A DNA stretch of 64,000 nt from Flaveria trinervia (GCA_025506515.1 CM046456.1:67930134-67994133); one strand, 5' to 3'; shown: positions 22,642-34,494, numbered from the stretch's first letter. Program-made: numbers and translations. The notes: a model not told the origin generated them from the letters alone.

Positions 22642-24610
22642 CTGATATGCGTGATAGACACTTAGAGTTTTACCTAACAGACAGAATGGACAGACAACCT
22701 TCAGAGGTTACCTATATCATATAAGTACATGAGTATGTGTATACAGAGAACATGTGAAACCCTAAGTACACTACCACCAAGGACTCAAGGTTCAGAAAAC
22801 AGACGCGTTTGACCCAATTGACCCGTTTGACCCGTTGGTGACTTTATGTGTTGTAAACCACTCAAGCAATCATACAAATATATCATACATAGCTAACATT
22901 CAAATGGATCAAATGTATGCTATATTATCCAGGTTTATCATTTAGATCATCATACAACCAAGTATCATACAAGTCATGCGAATCTAGAACATTAACATGT
23001 CCACTAGTTATAACACAACTAACATGCCACACAAAGATCAAATCACGCACCACATGCCATGTGAAGCCACTCACGACTTCACATCCTAAACCCTGCCAAT
23101 CCTACTAAGTAGGGGCATCAGATTCGCACGTGTGTATGATGATCACATTCACATTCATTAACCATGTTCATTGCATTCAACGTACACCATAACAATCAGT
23201 TTCCAGTCCCAAACATGATGTCTTAGCTACTAACCAAAATCACATCATATATGCTCATCAAAGCCCAAACATCACCCATGATTATCCAAGCATCCCATAC
23301 AACTTATTAACATGTTCTATCACATTAGAATTCATCCATGAACTTACTAACATGCTCCTAACATCCCAAACATGTTCAAACTATCATCCTTCAAACGTTG
23401 TGCAAATAAAGTTTCCCTTTTAGGAAAGTACATTCCAACATTTATCAAACACTCAATGTATTCATGAATTCATTACAATTACACCATCTCAAGCTCATAA
23501 CAATATCTAGACATGATCAACAATGCCTAATCATCATAATCTAACAATCATCATGAACAAAAGTTTCCACTTTTGGCAAGATATGAACAACATCATTCAT
23601 TCTAATATTTCTAGCATTCATATCAACAATCTAGCATCTAATTATCATCATGAACACATCAACAACATCAATCTATCATTAGATCATCATGTCATAAAAA
23701 TAAAGTTACTATTATTAGTAACCTATGAACACCAACTTCAATTCATCAATTTCTTGCAAGATCAATGTATCCTAACATTCATACAACCTACTAATCATCA
23801 TACATTCATCAAACAATCATCAATCATCCATAATCTCAACAATTTTGAATTAGGGTTTGCCTAAAATCAAAGTTCATGATCAATCCATTAAAAACATACA
23901 ATTCATGCATAATCAACGTTAAACAACATGTATTCAATCCAACTAACATATTAACATCCTCAAACAACATCAATTTCGACCCCATGAGCACCCATAAATG
24001 AATTAGGGTTCGGCCCTAACAAGACTCCATAAAACTTGTAAAATTTTAAACGTGGGTTAACTTGCAATTGATGATTCCAACATGTTGTAATCCTTGTAAT
24101 CAAACAAAACCGAGGCTTGGAGGCTTGTTCTTGGTCGAGTTCGAAGGTGGAGAGGGTTGAGGATGGAGATCGCGGCCGAATGGGGGTGGGGATTAGGGTT
24201 TGGGTTGTTTTGTTTAATTTAATTTCCATATTTACCCTTTAAGCCCTTGTAATTTGTATTTTATCAAAACTAGACTTTAAACTCTTTGTAAAGTGTTTTT
24301 AACTTATTAATATAAAGATATAAACTAATGATAATCATTATATATTTTATCTTTATAAAATCACAAGACATACGAATAAATAGGCATGTTTCCGCGATAC
24401 GCGATTAATTTCCTAATTAACATTTAAAACATGCAAACACATAAACATAATACCATAATCACATAATCAACTAAATTATCAATAATGTACATTATTAATT
24501 ATTATTAGGTCACCAACGTTGAACGACAACTAGTGTGTGTTTACGACACGTGTATGCAGGACTAAACGGAACTAACGGAGTTTGATAACGGAAATTTACC
24601 GGATGTCACA

Positions 24611-24776
24611 TTATCTCCATGTTGAAAGAATTTTCGTCCCGAAATTGTGTTACATGGTGAGAGTGTTCAATCACTGGTCTACTGCATTGGCACACAGAAC
24701 CGAAATCGAGTGAGTTTTGGATGAGTTGTCACATCATCCCCATGTTGAAAGAAATTTCATCCCGAAATTTAAATCA
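24611..24776 (-). promoter_or_regulatory. G3 polypurine tract region, duplicated
   Basis: On the minus strand the unit 'tttcgggacgaaa', then 'ttctttcaacatgg', then a purine run and TGTGACA occurs twice. The inner copy (24733-24776) leads into a TGTGACA at 24726-24732 that is not used as an LTR edge. The outer copy (24611-24650) leads to the real LTR edge at 24610. It looks like an old LTR start kept inside the element. Confidence 0.75.
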
Positions 24777-25204
24777 ATACCTTCGTTTGCTGGCATCGTC
24801 TTTTCGAATAGTTGAGGGTACTTAAGCTTCATTTGATCTTCTCGTTCCCATGTGAATTCCGGTCCACATCGCGAATTCCAACAGATTTTGACAATGGGTA
24901 TCTTGCTTTGCTTAAGTGTTTTCACCTCACGGTCCATCACCTCGACTGGTTCTTCGATAAAACGCAATTGTTCATCCACTTGAACTTATTCTAGTGGTAC
25001 GACCATTGTTTCATCAGTTATGCACTTCTTCAGGTTTGACACATGAAATACATCATGGATTCCACTTAGCGAATCGGGTAGGGCTAGTCGATAGGCCACT
25101 GGACCTATTCTTTCCACTATTTCAAATGGTCCAACGTACCTTGGATTTAGCTTCCCTCGCTTACCAAACCGAACTACGCCTTTCCATGGTGAGACTTTCA
25201 ACAA
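24734..25204 (-). pseudogene. G3 integrase C-terminal tail (chromodomain-like)
   Basis: It starts with LLKVSPWKGVVRFGKRGKL and VGPFEIVERIGPVAYRL, the GPY/F region. FHVSNLKKC and then VEVMDREVKTLKQSKIPIV with GPEFTWEREDQM follow, the tail typical of Del/Tekay elements, which targets integration to chromatin in known relatives. One in-frame stop lies near 24982. The end of the reading overlaps the inner polypurine copy. Confidence 0.85.
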
Positions 25205-25207
25205 AAC

Positions 25208-26150
25208 CTAGTCACCAACCTGAAACTCTAAAGGTTTCCACCTCTTATCAGCATAACTCTTTTGTCTGTCTCGCGCTGCAGCCATACGGTTTCGTATCTG
25301 CACAATCTTCTTGGTTGCCTCATGAATTAACTCGGGACCTGTTAGTTGACTATCACCAATTTCTACCCAGCAAACCGGTGATCTACATTTTCTCCCATAC
25401 AGCGCCTCGAAAGGTGCTGCATGTATGCTAGTATGATAACTGTTGTTATAAGAAAACTCCACCAATGGCAGTTGCATTTCCCTGTTATTCCCGAAGTCAA
25501 TCACACAAGCACGTAGCATATCCTCCAATGTTTGTATGGTATGCTCACTCCGACCATCCGTCTGTGGGTGATAAGCAGTACTCATATCTAATCGTGTACC
25601 CAAAGATTTCTTCAATGATTGCCAGAAATGTGACGTGAAACGAGTGCCGTGGTCAGAAATAATTGAGATCGGTACACCGTGTCTCGAAACGATCTCTTTA
25701 AGGTACAGTTGAGTCAATTTCTCCATCTTATCCATTTCCCTAATTGCAAAGAAATGAGCAGACTTTGTCAATCGATCCACAATAACCCATATCGTGTCAC
25801 AACCAGTATTAGTCCAGGGTAACTTAGTAATAATTCCATGGAGATCTGTTCCCATTCCACATTGGTATCTCGGGTTGTTGTAACAGTCCGGATGGTTTGT
25901 GATATTCCACTTTTACTTTCGAGCAGGTCAAACACTTGCTCACATACGTAGCTACATCCGCTTTCATGTTAGGCCACCAGTAGTGCGCCTTTAGGTCATG
26001 ATACATCTTGTCGGATCCAGCATGTATAGAATACTTAGATTTGTGTGCCTCGCTCATAACTAAATCTCTCAGATTTCCATAAACAGGCATCCAAAGTCTA
26101 TCCATGAAATACCGAATTCCATCCTCTTTCACCACCAGCTGTTTATCCAT
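25208..26150 (-). pseudogene. G3 integrase (zinc-binding and catalytic core)
   Basis: The HHCC part shows EAHKSKYSIHAGSDKMYHDL and CLTCSKVKVEYHKPSG. The core shows TIWVIVDRLTKSAHF (first Asp), IISDHGTRFTSHFW (second Asp) and TDGRSEHTIQTLEDMLR, where the Glu position can be read. One frameshift at about 25850 splits the domain between the zinc-binding part and the core. The core piece is open for 215 codons. Confidence 0.88.
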
Positions 26151-26742
26151 TCCCTTAACGACTCAAAACCAACATTTTCTGCTTTTAAAGCTTCTATCTA
26201 TGTCTTCTTAACTTGTTCGGGTAGTTGGGTACTGATAGTAAGCTGTAAAGCTCGCACCCGTCTGGTTTAGCTGTTTCCTTCCGGCTTAAGGCATCGGCAA
26301 CTACGTTCGCCTTTCCCGGATGGTACTTAATAGCGCAATCATAGTCGTTTAGTAGTTCCACCCAACGTCGTTGCCTCATATTCAACTCTTTTTGCTCGAA
26401 GATATGTTGAAGACTCTTGTGATCGGTGTAGATAGTGCACTTGGTACCGTCCAAGTAATGTCTCCAGATCTTTAAGGCAAAAACCACTACACCCAATTCT
26501 AAGTCATGGGTGGTATAGTTCTTCTCATGAACCTTTAGTTATCTCGAGGCGTAGGCTATCACCTTTTCTCGTTGCATCAAGACACAACCCAATCCTTGAA
26601 TGGATGCATCGCAATACACCACGAAGTCATCCGTTCCCTCTAGTAGTGCTAATATCGGGGCAGTACAGAGTTTTTGTTTTAACAATTGAAAAGCTGATTC
26701 TTGGCTCTCACTCCATTTGTATGTCGTTCCTTTGTGGGTCAA
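26151..26742 (-). pseudogene. G3 RNase H
   Basis: FVVYCDASIQGLGCVLMQ gives the first catalytic Asp. After a stop at about 26537, TIYTDHKSLQHIF, RQRRWVELLNDYDC and HPGKANVVADALSRK follow, the standard gypsy RNase H end. Stop at about 26190 before the integrase. Confidence 0.87.
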
Positions 26743-27600
26743 GGCCGTGAGAGGTTGTGCGATCTTAGAAAATCCTTCTATGAATCATTGGTAATATCCC
26801 GCTAATCCCAAAAATTGTCTTATCTCACTTGGCGTTTTGGGTGTAGTCCAATTCTTTATCGCCTCCATTTTGACAGGATCCACATGTATCCCTTTCTCAT
26901 TAACAATATGGCCTAGAAATTGCACTTCTCTTATCCAAAAATCACACTTTGAGAATTTGGCATACAACTGCTCATTTTTCAATAGTTCTAAGATCATTCG
27001 TAAGTGCTCTTCATGATCCTCCTTGGTCCTAGAATATATCAGTATATCATCGATAAACACAATGACGAACTGATCAAGATAGGATTTGCACATGCGGTTC
27101 ATGAGGTCCATGAACACAGCAGGTGCATTAGTCAACCCAAAAGGCATGACCAAGAACTCATAATGACCATAACGAGTACGAAACGCAGTCTTGGGAATGT
27201 CTTCTTCTCGAACTCTAAGTTTATGATAACCGGATCTTAAGTCAATCTTCGAATAATAGCTTGATCCCTGAAGCTGATCAAACAAGTCGTCGATACGAGG
27301 TAAAGGGTATCGGTTCTTGACTGTTACTCTGTTTAACTCTCTATAATCGATGCACATCCGGAATGTACCATCCTTCTTTTTAACAAAAAGAACAGGATCT
27401 CCCCAAGGTGATGTTCTAGGTCGAATAAAGCCCTTATCTAAAATCTCCTGAAGTTGTGATGACAACCCTTGTAGCTTGTTTGGTGCTAATCGATAAGGTT
27501 CCCTAGCAATCGGAGCTGCGCCGGGAGTCAACTCAATCTGGAATTCCACTTGGCGGTGAGGTGGTTATCCAGGAAGGTCCTCTGGAAACACCTCTGGAAA
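26743..27600 (-). pseudogene. G3 reverse transcriptase
   Basis: Open from 27549 to 26785. Motifs: PYRLAPNKLQGLSSQLQ, RTSPWGDPVLFVKKKDG, MCIDYRELNRVTVKNRYPLP, FSKIDLRSGYH-like block (YSKIDLRSGYHKL), VMPFGLTNAPAVFMDLMN and the catalytic FIDDILIYS. This is the best preserved RT in the window. Breaks flank it: a frameshift near 27565 and a stop near 26787. Confidence 0.92.
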
Positions 27601-28075
27601 TCGCGCACTATGGGAATGTCCTCCATTCTCCTTTCTTCCGTTTACTTATCAGTTAAGAGTGCTAGAATAACCACACGACACTTTCGTAATAACTTTTGAG
27701 CTTTCATGTATGAGATGAAGCCTATCACAACACCACTCCTATCACCCCTGACGGTAAGGATTTTGTCACCAACAGGAATTCGTATGATCTTCTCATGACA
27801 TATGTCTTCCGCTTGCTTACTAGAGAGCCAATCCATGCCTATCACAACATCAAAACTCCCCAGTGTAATAGGCATAAGATCTCTAGCAAAAGTATGACCA
27901 GCAAGTTCTATCTTACAGTCTTTAAGGATATGCGTTACATGGATCTGTTTACCATCGGCTAATTCCACAGTGTATTTAGATTCTAAGGCAGAGGGTGTAT
28001 CACTTAAAAGACTACAGAACTTTAAGGACACGAAACTCCAATCGGCTCCAGTATCGAATGGTACCGTAGCAAAAC
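27601..28075 (-). pseudogene. G3 aspartic protease
   Basis: The active site VPFDTGADWSFVS is readable at about 28035-28070, so the catalytic DTG is kept. Then come ELADGKQIHVTHI, GSFDVVIGMDWLSS and a linker to RT. The reading is open to about 27645. Confidence 0.85.
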
Positions 28076-29226
28076 AACCATTAATAGAGAACCTACCAGT
28101 AACAGTAGTGGGATCATTTAGAGCCTCACCTGAGACAATGACGAAGGCTTTCCCCTTGGCTCCATCTTTATTGCTGCCATTACCAGTACCATTACCACCG
28201 TTGTTGTTATTACCGTTGTTGTTGTTGTTGTTGTGTTGTTGCTGTTGCTGTTGCCATTACCATTTCTCCTTAGTTGTGGTAGTTTCGCCTGTAATGCCCT
28301 TCTTTCCCACATTCAAAACAACCTTTGGGAGTTTCCTGAGGTTGTTGTGGCCTCCTTACCAGCTCACAACGACAATCCTTAGCAGTGTGTCCAATTTTTC
28401 CACAGTGTTGACACTTGAAGTTATCACACCTTCCCACATGATGTTAATTACACCGAGTGCACTTCGGATGTCTACCACCATAACCACTGGTTCCTTGATT
28501 ATTTTCAGCCGTTTGGTTGAAGTTATGGTTATTGTAGAACCTCCGCTGCTGCTGAACTGGTTGTTGTTGCTGTTGAGGTTGAGGTTGACCGCTAGAAGAT
28601 GATGCTGATGATTGGTGTTGTTGGCACTATCCCACTTTCTTTTGTTGTTGGGCACGCTCGCCACAGCGCCCCATTTGGGTAGACGTCCTTGCTCCACGGC
28701 TTGGTCAATTAGCTTATGAGCTAGCTGGATGGCTTGCTGAATTGTGGTTGGGTTGGAAGCAGTTACCATACTTTGGATTTCGGGTACTAATCCCCGTATG
28801 TAATGCTCCGCCCTCTTATGCACCTCATTCACCATTCCCGGCACAAAGTTGCTAGTTCATGGGTTTTGGTGGTGTAGGCCTTGATTTCCGAGCCCTGCAT
28901 CTTCAGTTGCCAGAACTCCATCTCTAACTTCTGCACTTCATTGCGAGGACAGTACTCCTCAGTCATCATTGTTTTAAACTCATCCCATGGAAGTCCATTC
29001 ACCATCGCTTGTCCTAGAATCTGGACTTGTGCGTTCCACGAAGACAGAGCAGCACCCTCTAAAGTCCCGGTGGCATACTTCACTTGATCAGCAGGTGGAC
29101 AGTTACACTTGGAGAAGACAGACTCAGTCTTCTCGAACCATCGTACAAGCCCTACAGCACCCTCTGTACCGCTGTAGGTGTGTGGTTTACAGTCCATAAA
29201 GGACTTGTAGGTACACACCGGTGGTC
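28076..29226 (-). pseudogene. G3 gag, main exon with zinc knuckles
   Basis: After the candidate intron the frame reads CTYKSFMDCKPHTYSGTEG and VRWFEKTESVF, then a WN capsid motif, PWDEFKTMMTEEYCPRNE and VQKLEMEFWQLK. A frameshift near 28840 and a stop follow. The knuckle region (28290-28480) has CQHCGKIGHTAKDC and CFECGKEGHYRRNY, where the last Cys of the second knuckle is Tyr. An Asn-rich tract from (AAC)n lies at 28195-28260. Confidence 0.85.
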
Positions 29227-29307
29227 CTGTTTTAACACAACACACATTCATCAGACATCCCATACAGTTATGAAGGATATCAGATTTATATTTCTATCAT
29301 TGTTTAC
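29227..29307 (-). other. Candidate 81-bp intron in G3 gag
   Basis: The minus strand reads CCAGCAG|GTAAACAATG...TTAAAACAG|GACCACC. The segment has stops in the gag frame. Removing it joins the Arg/Gly-rich N-terminus to the capsid frame exactly in phase. The length is near the plant minimum. Confidence 0.62.
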
Positions 29308-29464
29308 CTGCTGGCTGACCCGCGTGGGCAGCAGCCACTGCCGCCTGAACATGCTCATTAATTAGAGCAGCTAATTCTGCGGGGGTCATGTTAATAGCAC
29401 CACCGCCCTGTTCTCCAGTGCCACGTCCACGTCCGCGTCCACGACCACGTCCACGGGCGTCCAT
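29308..29464 (-). pseudogene. G3 gag, first exon
   Basis: ATG at 29464 starts MDARGRGRGRGRG, a basic Arg/Gly run, then MTPAELAALINEHVQAAVAA, a short helix common at the start of such gags. The frame ends in stops right after the donor at 29307, which supports splicing or a frame break. Neighbour: the capsid exon at 29226. Confidence 0.72.
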
Positions 29465-29737
29465 TCTTTCCACTTTTCATTCACAAATACAATAATGAGA
29501 AACATCAAACACATTTATCTCATTGAAGCACAGTAAACAGTAAATAAAAGAAATAATGAATCATCACAACCACAACATTCATAACAAAAATGATAACCAA
29601 AGTAAATAAATTGTAAATGAGTCACAATGTATTTATCAATGTCAAAATTTAAGTTTGTCGTTCGTGTGGGGAAACAACCCTTCCCACATAGGTTTCAAAA
29701 AGAAAAACACTACGTAGTCTAAGTCATATAAAGAAAG

Positions 29738-30424
29738 TCAATCGACAACATCTGACCCAACACTGTCATCCTCCATCTCCACCGGTTCCTCCTCCTCGGG
29801 ATCCTCATCTTCAGGGTCTGCTGCAGGAGCAGGAGCTATAGCAATCTGAAGTGCCGCTAGTTGGGCTTCTAAGATGGCAATCCTATTATCGGCTACGGCG
29901 TCCCGCTGTTCACGAGTAGTCACACGCCCTCAGAGTGCTATGAGACCATCTTGCATATGGTGACACCCGTTTAGGGTCTTCCCGTGTTGCTCCTCGAGTT
30001 CATCCAGTTGATGTCTCAGTTTGTACACCTCATGCTGCAGTGTACAAACATCACCCGTGAGCCGCCTGACTCGATGCTGCTCAGTGTCCAGTGCAGCCAC
30101 CAGTGCAGCAATTAGTTGCTCGTTGGACTGCACCGTCCGTGGGAGTGAAGGCATTGGTTGGTCGGCATTGTTCCTAGTCCTAGGCCTCGGAACAGGTACG
30201 CGCTCCCTAAACATAATATGATCAACGAATCAAAGATAGAAACTCCAGTCTCGTGGAGGGTCACGCTTCATCAATGCAAAAGGTTGATCCCAGTCAATCT
30301 CCTCTCGAGGATAAGCTAGTCGGGGCCAATCGAATCCATTGTCAGGTACAGGTGCGGGAGGTGGGGATTCAGATCATGAAGGTGATTCAGGCTGCTTACC
30401 TCGAGCTCTCGATGACGATGCCAT
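29738..30424 (-). pseudogene. G3 extra ORF between PBS and gag (coiled coil, unknown function)
   Basis: Reading from ATG 30424 (MASSSRARGKQPESPS) stays in one frame for 229 codons to TAG at about 29738, with three stops at 30376-30374, 30232-30230 and 29929-29927. All three are TGA, as expected if Arg CGA codons decayed by CpG deamination. It has a Pro-rich N-terminus, a predicted coiled coil (QHEVYKLRHQLDELEEQHG), a second heptad region (DNRIAILEAQLAALQIA) and an acidic C-terminus. I recognise no enzyme. It lies in the place where some gypsy elements have an ORF ahead of gag. Confidence 0.62.
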
Positions 30425-30546
30425 GCTGCAGAGAGTGTGACGTGTATGCTAATGAGTATACAGTAGATGAGAATAAGGCACATGTAACTAATTAACTGTG
30501 TGCGGTTATAGTCTAGTGTGTATGCAACCTAGTTCCCTATAACCAA

Positions 30547-30560
30547 TGGCTCTGATACCA
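30547..30560 (-). promoter_or_regulatory. G3 primer binding site
   Basis: The minus strand reads TGGTATCAGAGCCA, a perfect initiator tRNA-Met complement, three bases from the LTR. Confidence 0.93.
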
Positions 30561-30563
30561 ATC

Positions 30564-33249
30564 TGTCACACCCTCAAAATACATGTGCGGAGTTTTACCG
30601 CAAGGCATGTGAACAAACTAGGATCACAGTTAATAGTTACTCAGAACGACTCTATATGCCATAATTAAAATAAAATAAACCAAAGTATAAACTTTAAACT
30701 GTGTGGAAGCGTTTTGTAAAACAACCCAAAGAAATAAAAATGTATACTATGGCAAAACATGCGCCAACCCAAAAGAGTAAACATTAACCATTAAAATACT
30801 AAAAATGTCTTGAAGACCAAGTCTTAGAATGCAAGTGAAACCATGTAGTGCTCCTAATGGCAAGCAAGCTAATGACCTCAGAATAGCATAATAAAATATC
30901 AACACAATGGTTGGTGAGTTCAAGAGTGATATTTAAACATAAGTCGTTTAATAACAGAGATATAAAAGTAGTGCATTGTAATAGATAGCTAGTCCATTAC
31001 TATAAATATTAATTCATAGTGATTTCGCAATTGAAGCTACCTGTGTTACGTTGTTGCCTCGAGTCACATAGGTGGGGCTCGTCAGACCCAGTAGTACTAC
31101 CCAAATTCCCCGCTATTCAATATTAACAATTCGAAAGTGTGAGAAATTTTCCATGATATCAACACTATATTAATATTATACACAACTTGAATATATAAAG
31201 CGTTTGTGATTTACTAGTATGCTATCTCCCCCAAAAGAGATTAAATAAAGAGTGGGGCATGAACTCACCTGATATGCGTGATAGACACTTAGAGTTTTAC
31301 TTGACAGACAGAATGGATAGACAACCTTCAGAGGTTACCAATATCATATAAGTACATGAGTACGCGTATACAGAGAACATGTGAAACCCTAAGTACACTA
31401 CCACCAAGGACTCAAGGTTTCAGAAAACAGACACGTTTGACCCAGTTGACCCGTTTGACCCATTGGTGACTTTATGTGTTGTAAACCATTCAAGCAATCA
31501 TACACATATATCATACATGGTTAACATTCAAATGGATCATATGTATGCTATATTATCCAGGTGTATCATTTAGATCATCATACAACCAAGTATCATACAA
31601 GTCATGCGAATCTAGAACATTAACATGTCCACTAGTTATAACACAACTAACATGCCACACAAAGATCAAATCACGCACCACATGCCATGTGAAGCCACTC
31701 ACGACTTCACATCCTAAACCCTGCCAATCCTACTAAGTAGGGGCCTCAGATTCACACACATGTATGATGATCACATTCACATTCATTAACCATGTTCATT
31801 GCATTCAACATACACCACAACAATCAGTTTTCCAGTCACAAACATGATGTCTTAGCTACTAACCAAAATCAACATCATATATGCTCATCAAAGCCCAAAC
31901 ATCACCCATGATTATCCAAGCATCCCATACAACTTATTTAACATGTTCTATCACATTAGAATTCATCCATGAACTTACTAACATGCTCCTAACATCCCAA
32001 ACATGTTCAAAATATCATCCTTCAAACGTTGTGCAAATAAAGTTTCCCTTTTGGGAAAGTACATTCCAACATCTATCAAACACTCAATGTATTCATGAAT
32101 TCATTACAATTACACCATATCAAGCTCATAACAATATCTAGACATGATCAACAACGCCTAATCATCATAATCTAACAATCATCATGAACAAAAGTTTCCA
32201 CTTTTGTCAAGATATGAACAACAACATTCATTCTAAGATTTCTAGCATTCATATCAACAATCTAGCATCTAATTATCATCATGAACACATCAACAACATC
32301 AATCTATCATTAGATCATCATGTCATGGAAATAAAGTTACTATTATTAGTAACCTATGAACACCAACTTCAATTCATCAATTTCTTGCAAGATCAATGTA
32401 TCCTAACATTCATACAACCTACTAATCATCATACATTCATCAAACAATCATCAATCATCCATAATCTCACCAATTTCGAATTAGGGTTTGCCTAAAATCA
32501 AAGTTCATGATCAATCCATTAAAAACATACAATTCATGCATAATCAAAGTTAAACAACATGTATTCAATCCAACTAACATATTAACATCCTCAAACAACA
32601 TCAATTTCGACCCCATGAGCACCCATAAACAAATTAGGGTTCGGCCCTAACAAGAACTCCATAAAAACTTGTAAAATTTAACCTTTAAACGTGGGTTAAC
32701 TTGCAATTGATGATTCCAACATGTTGTAATCCTTGTAATCAACAAAACCGAGGCTTGGAGGCTTGTTCTTGGTCGAATTCGAAGGTGGAGAGGGTTGAGG
32801 ATGGAGATCGCGGCCGAATGGGGGTGGGGATTAGGGTTTGCGTTGTTTTGTTTAATTTAATTTCCATATTTACCCTTTAAGCCCTTGTAATTTGTATTTT
32901 ATCAAAAATTGACTTTAAACTCTTTGTAAAGTGTTTTTAACTTATTAATATAAAGATATAAACTAATGATAATCATTATATATTTTATCTTTATAAAAAC
33001 ACAAGACATACGAATAAATAGGCACGTTTCCGCGTTACGCGATTAATTTCCTAATTAACATTTAAAACATGCAAACACATAAACATAATACCATAATTAC
33101 ATAATCAACTAGATTATCAATAATGTAACATTATTAATTATTATTAGGTCACCAACGTTGAACGACAACTAGTGTGTGTTTATGACACGTGTATGCAAGA
33201 CTTAACAGAACTAACGGAGTTTGATAACGGAAATTTACCGGATGTCACA
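30564..33249 (-). repeat. G3 5' LTR
   Basis: 2686 bp. Nearly identical to the 3' LTR except a roughly 60-bp gap near 31055 and scattered substitutions. It ends GATGTCACA, followed by the AGTCT duplication and then G1 leader. Confidence 0.95.
30877..31268 (-). other. Candidate LTR intron in the G3 5' LTR
   Basis: Same donor ATCAG|GTGAGTTCATG (31268) as the 3' copy. The acceptor reads ATTCTGAG here, so CAG has changed to GAG. Confidence 0.48.
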
Positions 33250-33539
33250 AGTCTAAAGATCCAAGTCATAAGCATAAGTATACGATTCCACATGTCGTCG
33301 AGAATAAGATTAAGAAACTTTATGTTTAGGGAGAATTAAAGAGTCAAAGTTAAGTTTAGGGAGACAGGTAACAATGTTTAAGCAATCCTATGCTAAGGCA
33401 TCAAATTGCACATAAGAAAGCATAGCATTATGTAGCATGCAAACCATATACATTACAAGATAGAAATATAATTCTATAAGGTTCATGCATACACTATAGT
33501 CGAGGTCACCATTTCTAATAACCTAAATCCCTATAGTTA
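33250..33539 (-). other. G1 leader, PBS-proximal part
   Basis: No coding sequence is seen. The reverse complement matches the G5 leader just after its PBS (55048-55350), with the same 'ggatttaggttattagaaatgg' start and the same 'cgacacgtggaatcg' block. It begins with AGTCT, the right copy of the G3 target duplication. Confidence 0.82.
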
Positions 33540-33554
33540 TGGGCTCCGATACCA
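33540..33554 (-). promoter_or_regulatory. G1 primer binding site (initiator tRNA-Met type)
   Basis: The minus strand reads TGGTATCGGAGCCCA three bases beyond the LTR edge. It differs from the usual initiator-Met complement TGGTATCAGAGCCA by one substitution inside the site, plus an extra C. The position directly next to the LTR fixes the 5' end of the element. Confidence 0.82.
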
Positions 33555-33699
33555 ATCTGTCACACCCCAACCTTGACAGCGGAAACGTCAAGGTGTGAGG
33601 GTTAAGATTGTTCACAACCACATAACGGTATTAATAAACCCATGTAAGGCCCCATTCCCGGAGACCTCACAGTTGGTCATTCGTTGCACCTAAAACATT

Positions 33700-34494
33700 T
33701 GTAGAGATTAATGAAGAGGCTGATGCAACCTAAACATCTTAAGTCTTTCCTGTATGCTGCACAAGTGCATTAAAGAAGAAGCTTAGGAAGTTTCACACAT
33801 GAAACAGAAAATACTCTAAGTGAGAAATCTTCCGAGGCCAAGACCAATATCTTTTGAAGCCAAACATGAAGTCTTCCGAAGCCTCAAAGACAAAGTCTTC
33901 CGAAGCATCAACTCATGAAGACAGATTTCTTCCGAAGACTTTTAGTAACATGCTTTATCTGATGTACTATTCCATAAAGCTGGACACCTTTCCGCTGCAC
34001 CTCTGCAAATCACCAACTTACATGAGTTTGTGAAAAGGTCCATGCTTTTGGTAACTATACATTGAGGTCTTGAGTCTGTAACTTTCTACTTTATGTACTT
34101 TATCCTTTTTGTAATAGATAAGGATGTGAGCTATGGCATGTCATAGTCACAAGTCAAAAGGCAATCTGCCTTTTGACTCTACAATTGATATTGTTTGTGT
34201 CTAGTCAATTGTGTCCAGCTGGCTTTCAAAGTATAGCCGGCTGTAGGATGTAGTATAAGTATCTCATGTTCTTGTATCTTTCATATATGCTTTTGTAACA
34301 CTTGTAATAGAACATAGAGAAGGCAATATACTGCATTCTTGAAAACCAAATACTTGTGTTCTTTGTGTTGTCTCTTGCATTACTTGTGTTCTTAAGTATC
34401 TTATCTTGGTTAATCCAGTTTACTGTTTGATCAAAGTTTAGTTAATCTCCTCTTTGTGTTGTTGTGTTGTAACTTAACCTTCAACGATCCTGCA
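33700..34494 (+). mobile_element. S2: solo LTR, probably Ty1/copia
   Basis: TG...CA ends (TGTAGAGATT, ATCCTGCA), 795 bp, with a perfect ACATT duplication at 33695-33699 and 34495-34499. The G4 5' LTR reads through the empty site (about 41568). The orientation is a guess from a TATA-like GTATAAGTA near 34250. It holds the TTCCGAAG array. Confidence 0.92.
33825..33945. repeat. S2 array of CTTCCGAAG motifs
   Basis: Five or six copies of CTTCCGAAGC or close variants (for example 33870-33878, 33896-33904 and 33929-33937) within about 120 bp. Each is an almost perfect palindrome centred on CG. Confidence 0.78.

Larger units (their letters stand above)
21876..24610 (-). repeat. G3 3' LTR
   Basis: 2735 bp. 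It carries a short hairpin segment at about 22371-22432 that is absent from the 5' LTR, and a splice-like donor at 22641 and acceptor at 22187. Readings at 22917 and 23523 recur in the other LTR because the LTRs are copies; no gene is implied. Confidence 0.95.
21876..33249 (-). mobile_element. G3: complete Ty3/gypsy element (Tekay/Del-like), minus strand
   Basis: LTRs at 21876-24610 and 30564-33249 with ends TGTCACAC...GATGTCACA on the plus strand, a perfect AGTCT duplication (21871-21875 and 33250-33254), a perfect PBS, and a full gag-pol order on the minus strand. The two LTRs look very alike; for example 22917-23108 and 31545-31736 differ at about one base. It is therefore one of the younger insertions, yet gag and pol carry several stops and frameshifts. 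Confidence 0.95.

Noticed and set aside
22917..23108. 63-residue reading repeated at 31545-31736
   Set aside because: The repeat is only because the two G3 LTRs are copies; low-complexity AT-rich sequence with no coding bias.
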